Positions 54,988-62,705 of a stretch of DNA of 64,000 bases are shown here, in pieces. The notes beneath the pieces are model-generated. The model saw nothing but the letters and a program-made list of their open reading frames with translations. It did no database searches and was not told the origin of the DNA. Position 1 is the first letter of the stretch; the number at the start of each line of letters is the position of its first letter. The stretch comes from Pseudomonas akapageensis (GTDB lineage: Bacteria > Pseudomonadota > Gammaproteobacteria > Pseudomonadales > Pseudomonadaceae): assembly GCF_011355085.1 (NCBI RefSeq), contig NZ_VXCP01000001.1, forward strand, positions 324,285 through 388,284, in the 5' to 3' direction. Made by a program: the position numbers and the translations under genes.

Positions 54988-56054
54988 CGCACTGCTTCCT
55001 CGTCGACCTTAACCTTCTGCCCCTCTTTGAGGCTGTTCACACCGGCGGTAACCACGTGCTCTCCGGGCTTGATACCCGATGTCAGCAATGCGGTGCCAGG
55101 ACCCCGGCTGGCGACCTTGACCACACGCGTCGAAACCGTCTTCGCCTGCATATCGATCACCCACACCCGTACTTCGCCATCGCGCTCCAGCAGTGCGGTG
55201 AGCGGTACCTCGGTGTGCGGTTCGATCGACGAGCTGAGCGTGACGCTGATGGCCGAACCCAGCCGGAACCCCTCAGGCGTAGTGGCCAGCGTCAAGCGGG
55301 CACGGCGCGTGCGGGTGGTACTTTCGGCCTGGGGCTCGATCTCGCGCAGGGTCGCGGTGGTATTGATGCTCGGATCGAGCTGGGCCGCGACGATGAACTC
55401 GAGGCCGACCGGCAATTGTTCGGCCAGTGTCGCGGGCAGGTCGATCACCGCCTCCTTGACGTCCGGTCGTGCCAGGGTCACCACGCCCTGGCCGGCACTG
55501 ACCACTTCACCCGCCTCGGCATGCCACTGGGTGACGACAGCGGCGTGGTCGTTGCGCAATTCAATGTAAGCCAATTGATCCTTGGCCTGGTCGACTGCCG
55601 CCTGGGCCTGGTCGACCGAGGCTTTGGTGGTGCTCAGGTCGGTTCGTGCGGCATCCAGTTGTGCCTGGGCACCCACGCCCCGGTCGAACAACTGCTGCTG
55701 GCGCCGCGCATTGGCCTGGGCATTGATCAACTGCGCCTGGACCTTGGCCAGGTCGCCCTGGGCCGCGCGCAACTGGTTCTGCTGATCGATCGGGTCAAGG
55801 GACGCCAGCAACGTGCCCTTCTCGACCTCGCTGCCGACGTCGACATAACGCTGGGCAATGCGCCCGGAGACACGAAAGCCCAGGACGCTTTCATAGCGCG
55901 CCTGGATGCTTCCGGCAAAACGCCCCAACTGCTCCTGGCTCTGTTCCTTGGCCGTAGTGAACAGCACCGGCCGCACAGGTTCGGCAGGTGCCTCCTTTTT
56001 TGAACAGGCTGCGAGCATCAGGCCGCACAACACAAGCACCGGTAAATGCCTCAT
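54984..56054 (-). CDS. RND periplasmic adaptor lipoprotein, second of two
   Basis: 356 residues. The signal MRHLPVLVLCGLMLAACSKK ends in a LAAC lipobox, so it is lipid-anchored in the inner membrane. GRIAQRYVDVGSEVEKGTLL starts the lipoyl/hairpin domain, with a coiled-coil stretch (GDLAKVQAQLINAQANARRQ onward). The C-terminus (GEHVVTAGVNSLKEGQKV) is the membrane-proximal domain. Overlaps the RND gene by 4 bases, and its own start overlaps the other adaptor. Confidence 0.9.
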   Translation of the reverse strand: MRHLPVLVLCGLMLAACSKKEAPAEPVRPVLFTTAKEQSQEQLGRFAGSIQARYESVLGFRVSGRIAQRYVDVGSEVEKGTLLASLDPIDQQNQLRAAQGDLAKVQAQLINAQANARRQQQLFDRGVGAQAQLDAARTDLSTTKASVDQAQAAVDQAKDQLAYIELRNDHAAVVTQWHAEAGEVVSAGQGVVTLARPDVKEAVIDLPATLAEQLPVGLEFIVAAQLDPSINTTATLREIEPQAESTTRTRRARLTLATTPEGFRLGSAISVTLSSSIEPHTEVPLTALLERDGEVRVWVIDMQAKTVSTRVVKVASRGPGTALLTSGIKPGEHVVTAGVNSLKEGQKVKVDEEAVR

Positions 56055-57145
56055 GGCGCGAATCCATCCTTGCTCGAGTTGGCGATCTCCACTTGCATGC
56101 CCGGATGCAACAATTGTCCACCTGCAACCACCACTTTTTCCCCGTCCTTGAGGCCATCATTGAGAATGACTCTGCCGGTCAGGTACCGAACGACCTTGAC
56201 CGAGCGCAAGCTCACCTTGTTGTCGCCATCGACCACCCACACGGCAGGCTCGTCCAACCCCTTGGTCAGTGCCGACCAGGGCAACTCGATGCTTACCTCG
56301 CCTTTTTGCACTTCCCCGGTCGCGCTGACGACGGCGCCGAGCTCCATCCCCGCAGGCACTTCCAGCAAAGCGATCTTGACCTGCACCGTGCTGGTTTCGG
56401 CGGAGACCACCGGCGTCACCTCACGGATTTTGCCGGGTGCCTTGATATCCGGGTTTTCAATCAGGCTGACCGTGACCGGTTGATCCCTGCGGGCACCGAT
56501 CAGGACCGATTCGTAGACGTTGAACACCGCATCGCGCTCACCGTCCCGAGCCAGGGTGTAGATCGGCATTGTGGCTTGCACGACCTGGCCAACCTCGGCT
56601 TGCCGCGCGGTGATCACACCGGGTGCATCGGCGACCAGCGCGGTATAGCCCAATTGGTCGCGGGCATTGGCCAACTGCGCCTGGGCGGCTCGCAGCGCGC
56701 TCTGGGTGCTGCGCAGGGCCGCCTGGGCGGAATCGAATTCACTCTGGCTGGTGTAGCCCTTGGGCAACAGTTTGACCTGGCGGTCGTACGCCGCACTGGC
56801 CTGCTTGACCCGCGCCTGCTCGGCGGACACAGCGGCCACGGCCGAGTCGACATTGGTCTGCAAGTCCTTGGGATCAAGCCGTGCCAGTACTTGCTGGGCA
56901 GTGACCCGGTCGCCGACATCGACCGATCGGGAGATGATCTTGCCACCGACCCGGAATGACAGGTCGGACATCACCCGCGCCTGTATATCGCCCGTCAATG
57001 TCACGGACGCGGCAAAATCCCCTGCCTTGACCTGCTGGACACTGACTCGAGGACGTTGCGGTTCAGCAGGGTTTTGCTCGCCACACCCGGCGAGTACGGC
57101 CAGAACCCCCAGGCCGACGATAAACTTCCATCGTAAAACAGCCAT
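56051..57145 (-). CDS. RND periplasmic adaptor lipoprotein, first of two
   Basis: 364 residues. The signal MAVLRWKFIVGLGVLAVLAG precedes a LAGC lipobox. The lipoyl domain (GGKIISRSVDVGDRVTAQQV), hairpin (SALRAAQAQLANARDQLGYT) and C-terminal domain (LNDGLKDGEKVVVAGGQLL) are all present. It starts the three-gene operon. The two adaptors share only family-level similarity, so they likely play distinct roles as TriA and TriB do. Divergent from the AAA ATPase gene. Confidence 0.9.
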   Translation of the reverse strand: MAVLRWKFIVGLGVLAVLAGCGEQNPAEPQRPRVSVQQVKAGDFAASVTLTGDIQARVMSDLSFRVGGKIISRSVDVGDRVTAQQVLARLDPKDLQTNVDSAVAAVSAEQARVKQASAAYDRQVKLLPKGYTSQSEFDSAQAALRSTQSALRAAQAQLANARDQLGYTALVADAPGVITARQAEVGQVVQATMPIYTLARDGERDAVFNVYESVLIGARRDQPVTVSLIENPDIKAPGKIREVTPVVSAETSTVQVKIALLEVPAGMELGAVVSATGEVQKGEVSIELPWSALTKGLDEPAVWVVDGDNKVSLRSVKVVRYLTGRVILNDGLKDGEKVVVAGGQLLHPGMQVEIANSSKDGFAP

Positions 57146-57284
57146 GCAGGCTCCTTGCTCATGCTGTACTGCTCGGTTTTCTTGCGATTGTTAGCGTAGT
57201 TCACGGTTACAACTGTGCCCACCCCATTACAGACGCTTGCCTTTTATACTTCGTTGATTTGCCTCAACGAAGCAAGGACGCCAC

Positions 57285-58445
57285 ATGCTCACCAGCCTGG
57301 CAGTTGCCAATTACCGCTCCATCAACCACCTGGTCATGCCCCTGCAACGCCTGAACGTCATCACCGGCGCCAACGGCAGTGGCAAGTCCAACCTGTACAA
57401 GGCGCTGCGCCTGCTGGCCGAAACGGCCCAGGGCGGGGTGATCAATGCGCTGGCGCGTGAAGGCGGGCTGGAGTCGACCTTCTGGGCGGGGCCCGAGGCC
57501 ATCAGCCGACGCATGAGCAAGGGTGAGGTGGAGATTCAGGGCGGGCCACGGCAAGGCGTCAAGCGTTTGCGCCTGGGTTTCAGTGGCGAGGATTTCAGTT
57601 ACGCGATTGGACTCGGCTTGCCGGAACCGAGCCGCTCGATGTTTGCCCTGGACCCGGAGATCAAGAAGGAAAACATCTGGGCCGGCCCCGTGTACCGACC
57701 GGCCAGCCAACTGGTGGACCGGCAGGGGCCGATGATCCGTGCTCGCGAGGGACGCAACTGGGACGTGCTGGCGCAACACGTGCCCAGCTACGACAGTCTG
57801 TTCGATCAGGTCGGCAACCTGCGCTCTTCCCCTGAAGTCCTGCACCTGCGTGAACAAATTCGCGGCTGGCGCTTCTACGACCATTTCCGCACCGACAGCG
57901 ACGCCCCGGCACGGCGCGCGCAACTCGGCACACGCACCCCCGTGTTGCACCATGACGGCCGCGACCTGGCGGCGGCGCTGCAGACCATTTTCGAGATCGG
58001 CGACCCGCAAGCCCTGCACGAGACCATCAGCGATGCTTTCCCAGGTGCGACGCTTGCAATCGACGCGGTACCGGGCGGGCAGTTTCGCGTGGAGTTTGCG
58101 CAGCAAGGGCTGTTAAGGCCGTTATCGGCCGCCGAGCTGTCGGACGGTACGTTGCGTTACCTGCTATTGGTCGCAGCCCTGCTGACGCCCCGGCCCCCGA
58201 CCATGATGGTCCTGAACGAACCGGAAACCAGCCTGCACCCGGACCTGTTGCCGGCACTGGCCCGCCTGATCATTCGTGCATCGCAACATTCCCAGGTGTG
58301 GGTTGTGTCACATGCGCGCCGCTTGATTGCCGCGTTGGAAGCGGCGCCGGGCTGTAATTCGATTATGCTTGAGAAGCAACTGGGCCAGACGAGGATTGTC
58401 GGCCAGGGAATGCTGGATGAACCGGCCTGGCATTGGCCGGACTGA
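57285..58445 (+). CDS. Solitary AAA (RecF/OLD-like, AAA_21) ATPase
   Basis: 386 residues. Walker A is TGANGSGKSN at about 27-36, preceded by the RecF-type start ANYRSINHLVMPLQRLNVI. The ABC-like signature is ELSDGTLRYLLLVAAL and Walker B MMVLNEPETSLHPDL; the switch histidine is in VWVVSHARRL. It is an SMC/RecF-type ATPase without a coiled coil or a TOPRIM nuclease domain. No recognisable nuclease or toxin partner is adjacent, only a 30-codon ORF. Function unknown; relatives are common single genes in Pseudomonas. Confidence 0.85.
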   Translation: MLTSLAVANYRSINHLVMPLQRLNVITGANGSGKSNLYKALRLLAETAQGGVINALAREGGLESTFWAGPEAISRRMSKGEVEIQGGPRQGVKRLRLGFSGEDFSYAIGLGLPEPSRSMFALDPEIKKENIWAGPVYRPASQLVDRQGPMIRAREGRNWDVLAQHVPSYDSLFDQVGNLRSSPEVLHLREQIRGWRFYDHFRTDSDAPARRAQLGTRTPVLHHDGRDLAAALQTIFEIGDPQALHETISDAFPGATLAIDAVPGGQFRVEFAQQGLLRPLSAAELSDGTLRYLLLVAALLTPRPPTMMVLNEPETSLHPDLLPALARLIIRASQHSQVWVVSHARRLIAALEAAPGCNSIMLEKQLGQTRIVGQGMLDEPAWHWPD

Positions 58446-58548
58446 TTCAACAGAGGAAATTGTTGCGCGAATCGGGATCTTTTCCGCGCAAACGCTATCG
58501 AAGCGTCGATAGCTCAACGCGTGACAATCACTTTCAAGGACGAAAACC

Positions 58549-58641
58549 ATGAATGGCCAACAGTGCCCACCCACGCTCGACCCCCAGGATGCGCTCAAAC
58601 TGCTCGAGGCATTGCGCCGCGCCTTGCAGTCGCATTCATGA
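58549..58641 (+). CDS. Candidate 30-codon small protein
   Basis: The ATG at 58549 has AAGGA 7 bases upstream and opens a 30-codon frame ending TGA at 58641. It would encode a short helix-rich peptide (MNGQQCPPTLDPQDALKLLE onward) that ends in a basic amphipathic segment EALRRALQSHS. It sits alone between the AAA ATPase and the metQ2 terminator. The ribosome site and codon pattern are good, but no homologue can be named, so it remains a candidate. Confidence 0.5.
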   Translation: MNGQQCPPTLDPQDALKLLEALRRALQSHS

Positions 58642-58653
58642 ACCTGCAGATGT

Positions 58654-58682
58654 AAAAACACCGACGCTGTAAAAGCCGTCGG
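58654..58682 (-). terminator. Probable terminator of metQ2
   Basis: Six-base arms CCGACG (58661-58666) and CGTCGG (58677-58682) with a ten-base loop. On the minus strand the stem is followed by TG and five T. It lies 33 bases after the metQ2 stop. Confidence 0.65.
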
Positions 58683-58714
58683 CGTGGGAAACCTCATGAC
58701 CGGTTGCAGTCGAA

Positions 58715-59500
58715 TTAGAACGCCGGCAGTACCGCGCCATTGTATTTCTTCTCGATGAACGCCTTCACTTCCGGGCTGGTCAGTGCCTTGGCCAGCTTCT
58801 GGATCGCGGCACTGTCCTTGTTGTCAGGACGGGCGACCAGGAAGTTAACGTAAGGCGAGTCGCTGCCTTCGATGACCAGGGCATCCTTGGCCGGGTTCAG
58901 GCCTGCTTCAAGCGCGTAGTTGGTGTTGATCATGTCCAGGTCGACCTGATCCAGCACACGCGGCAGCATGGCCGATTCGAGTTCCTTGAACTTGAAGTTG
59001 TGCGGGTTCTTGGCGATGTCCTTTGGCGTGGCCAGCGCATTCTTCGGATCTTTCAGTTCGATCAGGCCGGCCTTCTGCAACAGGATCAACGCACGGCCGC
59101 TGTTGCTGCCTTCGTTAGGGATGGCAATGGTGGCGCCGTCCTTGAGTTCAGCCAGCGTCTTGACCTTCTTCGAGTAGCCGCCGAACGGTTCGACGTGAAC
59201 GCCGATCACGGTTTCCAGGTGCGTGCCCTTACCTTCGTTGAAGCTCTTGAGGTACGGCAGGGTCTGGAAGTAGTTGGCATCCAGGCGCTTCTGATCGACC
59301 TGCACGTTTGGCTGTACGTAGTCGGTGAAGACCTTGATTTCCAGGTCCACGCCTTCCTTGGCCAGGGTTGGCTTGATCAGCTCGAGGATTTCCGCATGAG
59401 GGATCGGAGTGGCAGCGACCACCAGTTTTTCCCCGGCCTGGGTGAAACCGGCAACCGACAGGGCGGCCGCCAATGCAGTGAACAACAAAGCCTTTTTCAT
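58715..59500 (-). CDS. Orphan MetQ/NlpA-type substrate-binding protein
   Basis: 261 residues. The signal peptide KKALLFTALAAALSVAGFTQ ends in TQA with no lipobox. VFTDYVQPNVQVDQKRLDAN followed by YFQTLPYLKSFNEGKG is the NlpA core; IPNEGSNSGRALILLQKAG and LVARPDNKDSAAIQKLAKAL follow. It is clearly different from the operon MetQ at 48595. No permease or ATPase is next to it, so it must borrow one. Its upstream region shares a 16-base word with the promoter of the hydrolase at 60661, supporting sulfur control. Confidence 0.87.
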   Translation of the reverse strand: MKKALLFTALAAALSVAGFTQAGEKLVVAATPIPHAEILELIKPTLAKEGVDLEIKVFTDYVQPNVQVDQKRLDANYFQTLPYLKSFNEGKGTHLETVIGVHVEPFGGYSKKVKTLAELKDGATIAIPNEGSNSGRALILLQKAGLIELKDPKNALATPKDIAKNPHNFKFKELESAMLPRVLDQVDLDMINTNYALEAGLNPAKDALVIEGSDSPYVNFLVARPDNKDSAAIQKLAKALTSPEVKAFIEKKYNGAVLPAF

Positions 59501-59626
59501 GCGCAGTCCTTATTCGAATATCACAGCCGTACAGCGACGGCTTGAAAGGGGGTGCCGAGCGTCGATTAGCGCTGGCGTGGAGCGGACGATACCGAGATTT
59601 TTTATACCGGAACAATATCTTTTAAT

Positions 59627-59642
59627 TAGCTTCTTATTCCTT
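59627..59642 (-). promoter_or_regulatory. 16-base sulfur-promoter word upstream of metQ2
   Basis: The minus strand reads AAGGAATAAGAAGCTA here, and the plus strand carries exactly the same 16 bases at 61307-61322. A TATAAA-like box follows about 40 bases closer to metQ2. Its centre is about 135 bases upstream of the metQ2 ATG, so it probably is a transcription-factor site. Confidence 0.55.
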
Positions 59643-59644
59643 TT

Positions 59645-60592
59645 TTACAAATCCTGTTCCAGACGCTGCAGGCTTTGTTCCAGCAGCGACTTCAATACCG
59701 ACAGCTCAGCCCGGTTCCCCTGCACCAACACCTGCTCCAACTGCTGCCCGATGTCGGTTACCGACGCTGCCGCGCGTGGCAGATTCAGGTGTTCGGGCAA
59801 GATCTCGTCACCGCTGCTGACCAGCAGGGCAAAATGAATAACGTTTTCCAGCTCACGGGTATTGCCCGGCCAACTGTGTTGTTCCAGCAACGCTTGTGCA
59901 CTTTCGCTGATCAGCGGCACTGCCAGGTTGAGGCGTTGGCTGTAGATACCGACGAAGTACTCGGCCAACGGCAGGATGTCGCCGACCCGTTCACGCAAGG
60001 CCGGCAACAGCAGGTGGCCCTCGCGTAGATAGTGATATAGACGCTCATGGAACTTGCCGACCGCCACCGCCTGGGCCAGATCGATGCTCGAAGCCGCGAC
60101 CAGGCGTACATCCACCGGGCTCGGCTGTTGCGCGCCCACGCGAGTGACTTCGTGGTTCTCCAGGGCGGCCAGCAACTTGATCTGAATCGGCAAGGGCAGG
60201 TCGCCGATTTCATCCAGGTACAGCGTCCCGCCATTGGCCGATCCGAACCAGCCGGCGCGGCTGCTGGCCGAGCCGCTGTAGGCGCCGGCGCTGTAGCCGA
60301 ACAGCTCAGCGTCGGCATAGGTGGGGCTGATTGCACCGCAATTGACCGATACGAATAGCCCTGCGCGATCGCTGGCACGATGGATCTGCCTGGCCAGCAA
60401 CTCCTTGCCGGTTCCGGTTTCCCCGCGGATAAGCACTGGCAGAGCGCTTGGCGCGAGCTGTTCGAGCTCTTCGCGCAACTGCCGCGAGCGCGGGTCGACG
60501 AAAACCAGAGCCTTGGCACGTATGCTCAAGGGGCTCTTGTCGGCTTCAGGGAAGGTCAGCAATGGCTGACCGGAGGTGTCTTGAAAACTCAT
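59645..60592 (-). CDS. Degenerate sigma54-activator-like AAA protein without DNA-binding domain
   Basis: 315 residues covering a bacterial enhancer-binding AAA domain. Walker A is GETGTGKE (57-64), Walker B GTLYLDE (122-128), sensor II WPGNTREL (241-248). The sigma54-contacting GAFTGA loop reads GAYSGS (103-108). The arginine-finger segment, FRxDLxxRL in the family, reads FHERLYHYL (181-189), so both usual arginines (PspF R162 and R168) are His and Tyr. After LEHLNLPR the chain ends at LQRLEQDL with no helix-turn-helix, and no sensory domain precedes the AAA core. It resembles SfnR-type sulfur regulators in context, but activity as a normal activator is doubtful. Confidence 0.8.
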   Translation of the reverse strand: MSFQDTSGQPLLTFPEADKSPLSIRAKALVFVDPRSRQLREELEQLAPSALPVLIRGETGTGKELLARQIHRASDRAGLFVSVNCGAISPTYADAELFGYSAGAYSGSASSRAGWFGSANGGTLYLDEIGDLPLPIQIKLLAALENHEVTRVGAQQPSPVDVRLVAASSIDLAQAVAVGKFHERLYHYLREGHLLLPALRERVGDILPLAEYFVGIYSQRLNLAVPLISESAQALLEQHSWPGNTRELENVIHFALLVSSGDEILPEHLNLPRAAASVTDIGQQLEQVLVQGNRAELSVLKSLLEQSLQRLEQDL

Positions 60593-60660
60593 GGCGAACT
60601 CCCGCCCAGGCGCTTATGGGCCTGGGCGTTTTCAGCAGAATCAATGGATGCGCGAGAAAA

Positions 60661-61242
60661 TCAGGCGCGGCGTAAAGCGTGCTGTTCCAGCCGGTTCTGC
60701 AGGCGATACAGGTAGGCGAACCCCTGCTCCCAGCGCTGATGCCCGGACTTGACGTTGATGTGACCGGCGCCTGCAAGAATCCCTGCCTCGGCGCCCCATG
60801 CACGTGCCAGCTGCATCGCTCGAGGAGCGCTGACGGCAGCATCGTTGTCGGAGCTGACCACCTGGCACGGGAACGGCAACAGGTGTTGCGGGATCGGCGC
60901 AAAGTTGCGCAAGGCCGGAGCGCAGGTCGGGCGTTCGACATCGGCTGGCGCCACCAGCAAGGCACCACGCACCCGTCGCAACAAACTCACCGACGCCTGG
61001 CTGGCCCAATGCGCGACCGTGATGCAGCCCAGGCTGTGAGCGATCAGAATCACCGGCGTACTGTCGGCGGCAATCGCCTGTTCCAGTGCGCCAACCCAGT
61101 CCTGGCGCTTGGGTGTCAGCCAGTCGGCCTGCTCCACGCGGGCGCTGTTGGGCAGGCTGTTTTGCCAGTGAGTTTGCCAATGATCGTCTGGCGAACCTTG
61201 CCAGCCCGGCACAATCAGGTAACGGATCGACTCGTTGCGCAT
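60661..61242 (-). CDS. RBBP9/YdeN-type alpha/beta hydrolase
   Basis: 193 residues from the ATG at 61242, which has GGAGG 8 bases upstream; an ATG at 61260 lacks a site. It is a compact serine hydrolase with S70 in LIAHSLGCI, D in VVSSDNDAAV and H in GAGHINVKSG. The start RYLIVPGWQGSPDDHWQTHW is diagnostic for the RBBP9/YdeN group. Same strand as, and 68 bases upstream of, the sigma54-activator-like gene, so probably one operon. Substrate unknown; sulfur-promoter words upstream suggest induction in sulfur limitation. Confidence 0.88.
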   Translation of the reverse strand: MRNESIRYLIVPGWQGSPDDHWQTHWQNSLPNSARVEQADWLTPKRQDWVGALEQAIAADSTPVILIAHSLGCITVAHWASQASVSLLRRVRGALLVAPADVERPTCAPALRNFAPIPQHLLPFPCQVVSSDNDAAVSAPRAMQLARAWGAEAGILAGAGHINVKSGHQRWEQGFAYLYRLQNRLEQHALRRA

Positions 61243-61306
61243 GGGGTGCGCCTCCTGCATCGTTTGCGTTCTTGGGCAAAGTATAGGGGTGGGTTATATA
61301 TTCGTT

Positions 61307-61344
61307 AAGGAATAAGAAGCTATTTATTAATATCTTTATTGAAT
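61307..61344. promoter_or_regulatory. Sulfur-promoter words upstream of the RBBP9-type hydrolase
   Basis: It contains AAGGAATAAGAAGCTA (61307-61322), identical in opposite orientation to the metQ2 site, and ATCTTTATTGAAT (61332-61344), identical to the lsfA upstream word. The block is 65-100 bases upstream of the hydrolase ATG. Confidence 0.55.
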
Positions 61345-61517
61345 ATTGATGCCGATTTGCGGCCGCATAACGGACAAAAAAAGACCGCCCCCCTGCCAGA
61401 GAGACGGCCCCCAAATAGCTGCTAATTCATTCAGCGTGCCGCGAATCATCAACGACAAACGCTTATCTCTCAAAGTAATTTTTAACGCTGAAATCAGATC
61501 AAAATAGAATATTAAAA

Positions 61518-62606
61518 TCACACCTGCATGGCTTTCGCCGTGCCAGGAACCGTCCGCGAACGACGCGTGAAACGGTTGGCACGGGTGAAGGTGCCGAAAT
61601 CGTTGAAACGCACTTCCATCTCGGCCATCACCTTGTGCGCCACCGGCGCGGTCATCTGGCGGATATAGAAGGGTTCCTTGACCACGAAATGATGGATGCC
61701 GTGGGTGCTGCCGAAGTTGAAGCAGAATGCCTGCAGCGGCCACAGCCACCAGGCGTTGAGCACCTGAGTCTGCTGGATGACGTTGCCCGGCTCGTTATCG
61801 CCGTAGTAGTGCATGTTCGAACTGATGAAGTGCAGGCAGAACGTACGCAGCACATTCGGCCCGATGATCACGACCGCGGCGATGTCGAGCACCTGCATCG
61901 TTGCCAGGGTATTGGCCGACCAATCGATGGACGCGCCCATCAGGCTGGCGATGCCGTTGGCTGCGTGAAAGCCAAGGAACACATACCAGGCAGCCCAGTG
62001 CATCAGACCCAGTGGGGCATAGCCCTTCACGGTGCGCTTGAGGATGCTGACTTTCATTTCCCAGGTTTTGGCCCGCAGCAGCCTGACCAGCGACGACATC
62101 ATGTTGTCGCCAACCATCAACAACCGCGCGAAACCCCAGGGCTCGCCATTGGTGATGGCGCGCTCTTCGATATCGGTCTCGCTGCCGGAAACCTTGTGGT
62201 GGTTGAGGTGCAGATTGCGGCGAATCCACGGGCTGATGGTACTCGGCCGCGCCAGCCACACCAGTCCCATCATCAGGTTGTGCGGCACCCGCTGCTTGCG
62301 GAAATACATGCTGTGGATAAGGTCGTGTTCCAGCTCATGGGTCAACGAGGCGAAGAACGCATTGAGCAGCAAGCACGCCCACCAGGCCATGTGCCCGCCG
62401 ACATACAACGCCGCCGAGCCGATCATCCCGGCCAGGGCGAACGCCAGAATGCCGGCCCCCAACGCATCCTGATGCTTGAGCAGCGGGTAGCGCTGACGCA
62501 GTTCATCGCCACGGGCCATCACCACTTCGCGAATATGTGCCGATCGCTGTTGTGAATTCATGTTTTCGCCGCTTGTCGATCGATGTTTTGCAGAAGAATG
62601 TTGCAT
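61518..62606 (-). CDS. Membrane fatty acid desaturase
   Basis: 362 residues from the ATG at 62606, preceded by GAGGATGGAAGC; an ATG at 62561 (MNSQQRS) is an alternative. The three histidine boxes are HELEHDLIH, HLNHHK and HGIHH, the di-iron ligands of membrane desaturases. Four membrane segments are evident (AGILAFALAGMIGSAALYVG and others). It may correspond to the Pseudomonas DesA group that desaturates phospholipid acyl chains, but the regiochemistry is unknown. Divergent from the AraC gene, which may control it. Confidence 0.87.
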   Translation of the reverse strand: MQHSSAKHRSTSGENMNSQQRSAHIREVVMARGDELRQRYPLLKHQDALGAGILAFALAGMIGSAALYVGGHMAWWACLLLNAFFASLTHELEHDLIHSMYFRKQRVPHNLMMGLVWLARPSTISPWIRRNLHLNHHKVSGSETDIEERAITNGEPWGFARLLMVGDNMMSSLVRLLRAKTWEMKVSILKRTVKGYAPLGLMHWAAWYVFLGFHAANGIASLMGASIDWSANTLATMQVLDIAAVVIIGPNVLRTFCLHFISSNMHYYGDNEPGNVIQQTQVLNAWWLWPLQAFCFNFGSTHGIHHFVVKEPFYIRQMTAPVAHKVMAEMEVRFNDFGTFTRANRFTRRSRTVPGTAKAMQV

Positions 62607-62705
62607 GCTTCCATCCTCTTGTTGTGAGGATCAAACTGTGTGCTAGAACGAAAAGACAGGCTTTAGCCTTGAACGCCAACCTGTTGACCGGAAACGCCAA
62701 TCAGC

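Noticed and set aside
57285-58641. AAA ATPase plus small ORF as an anti-phage defence pair
   Set aside because: No TOPRIM, nuclease, toxin or reverse-transcriptase partner is present and the surroundings are core-like, so a defence role is unsupported.
61376-61413. Apparent terminator hairpin after the desaturase gene (GACCGCCCC and GACGGCCCC)
   Set aside because: The two GC blocks are direct repeats on the same strand, not complementary, so no stable stem forms.
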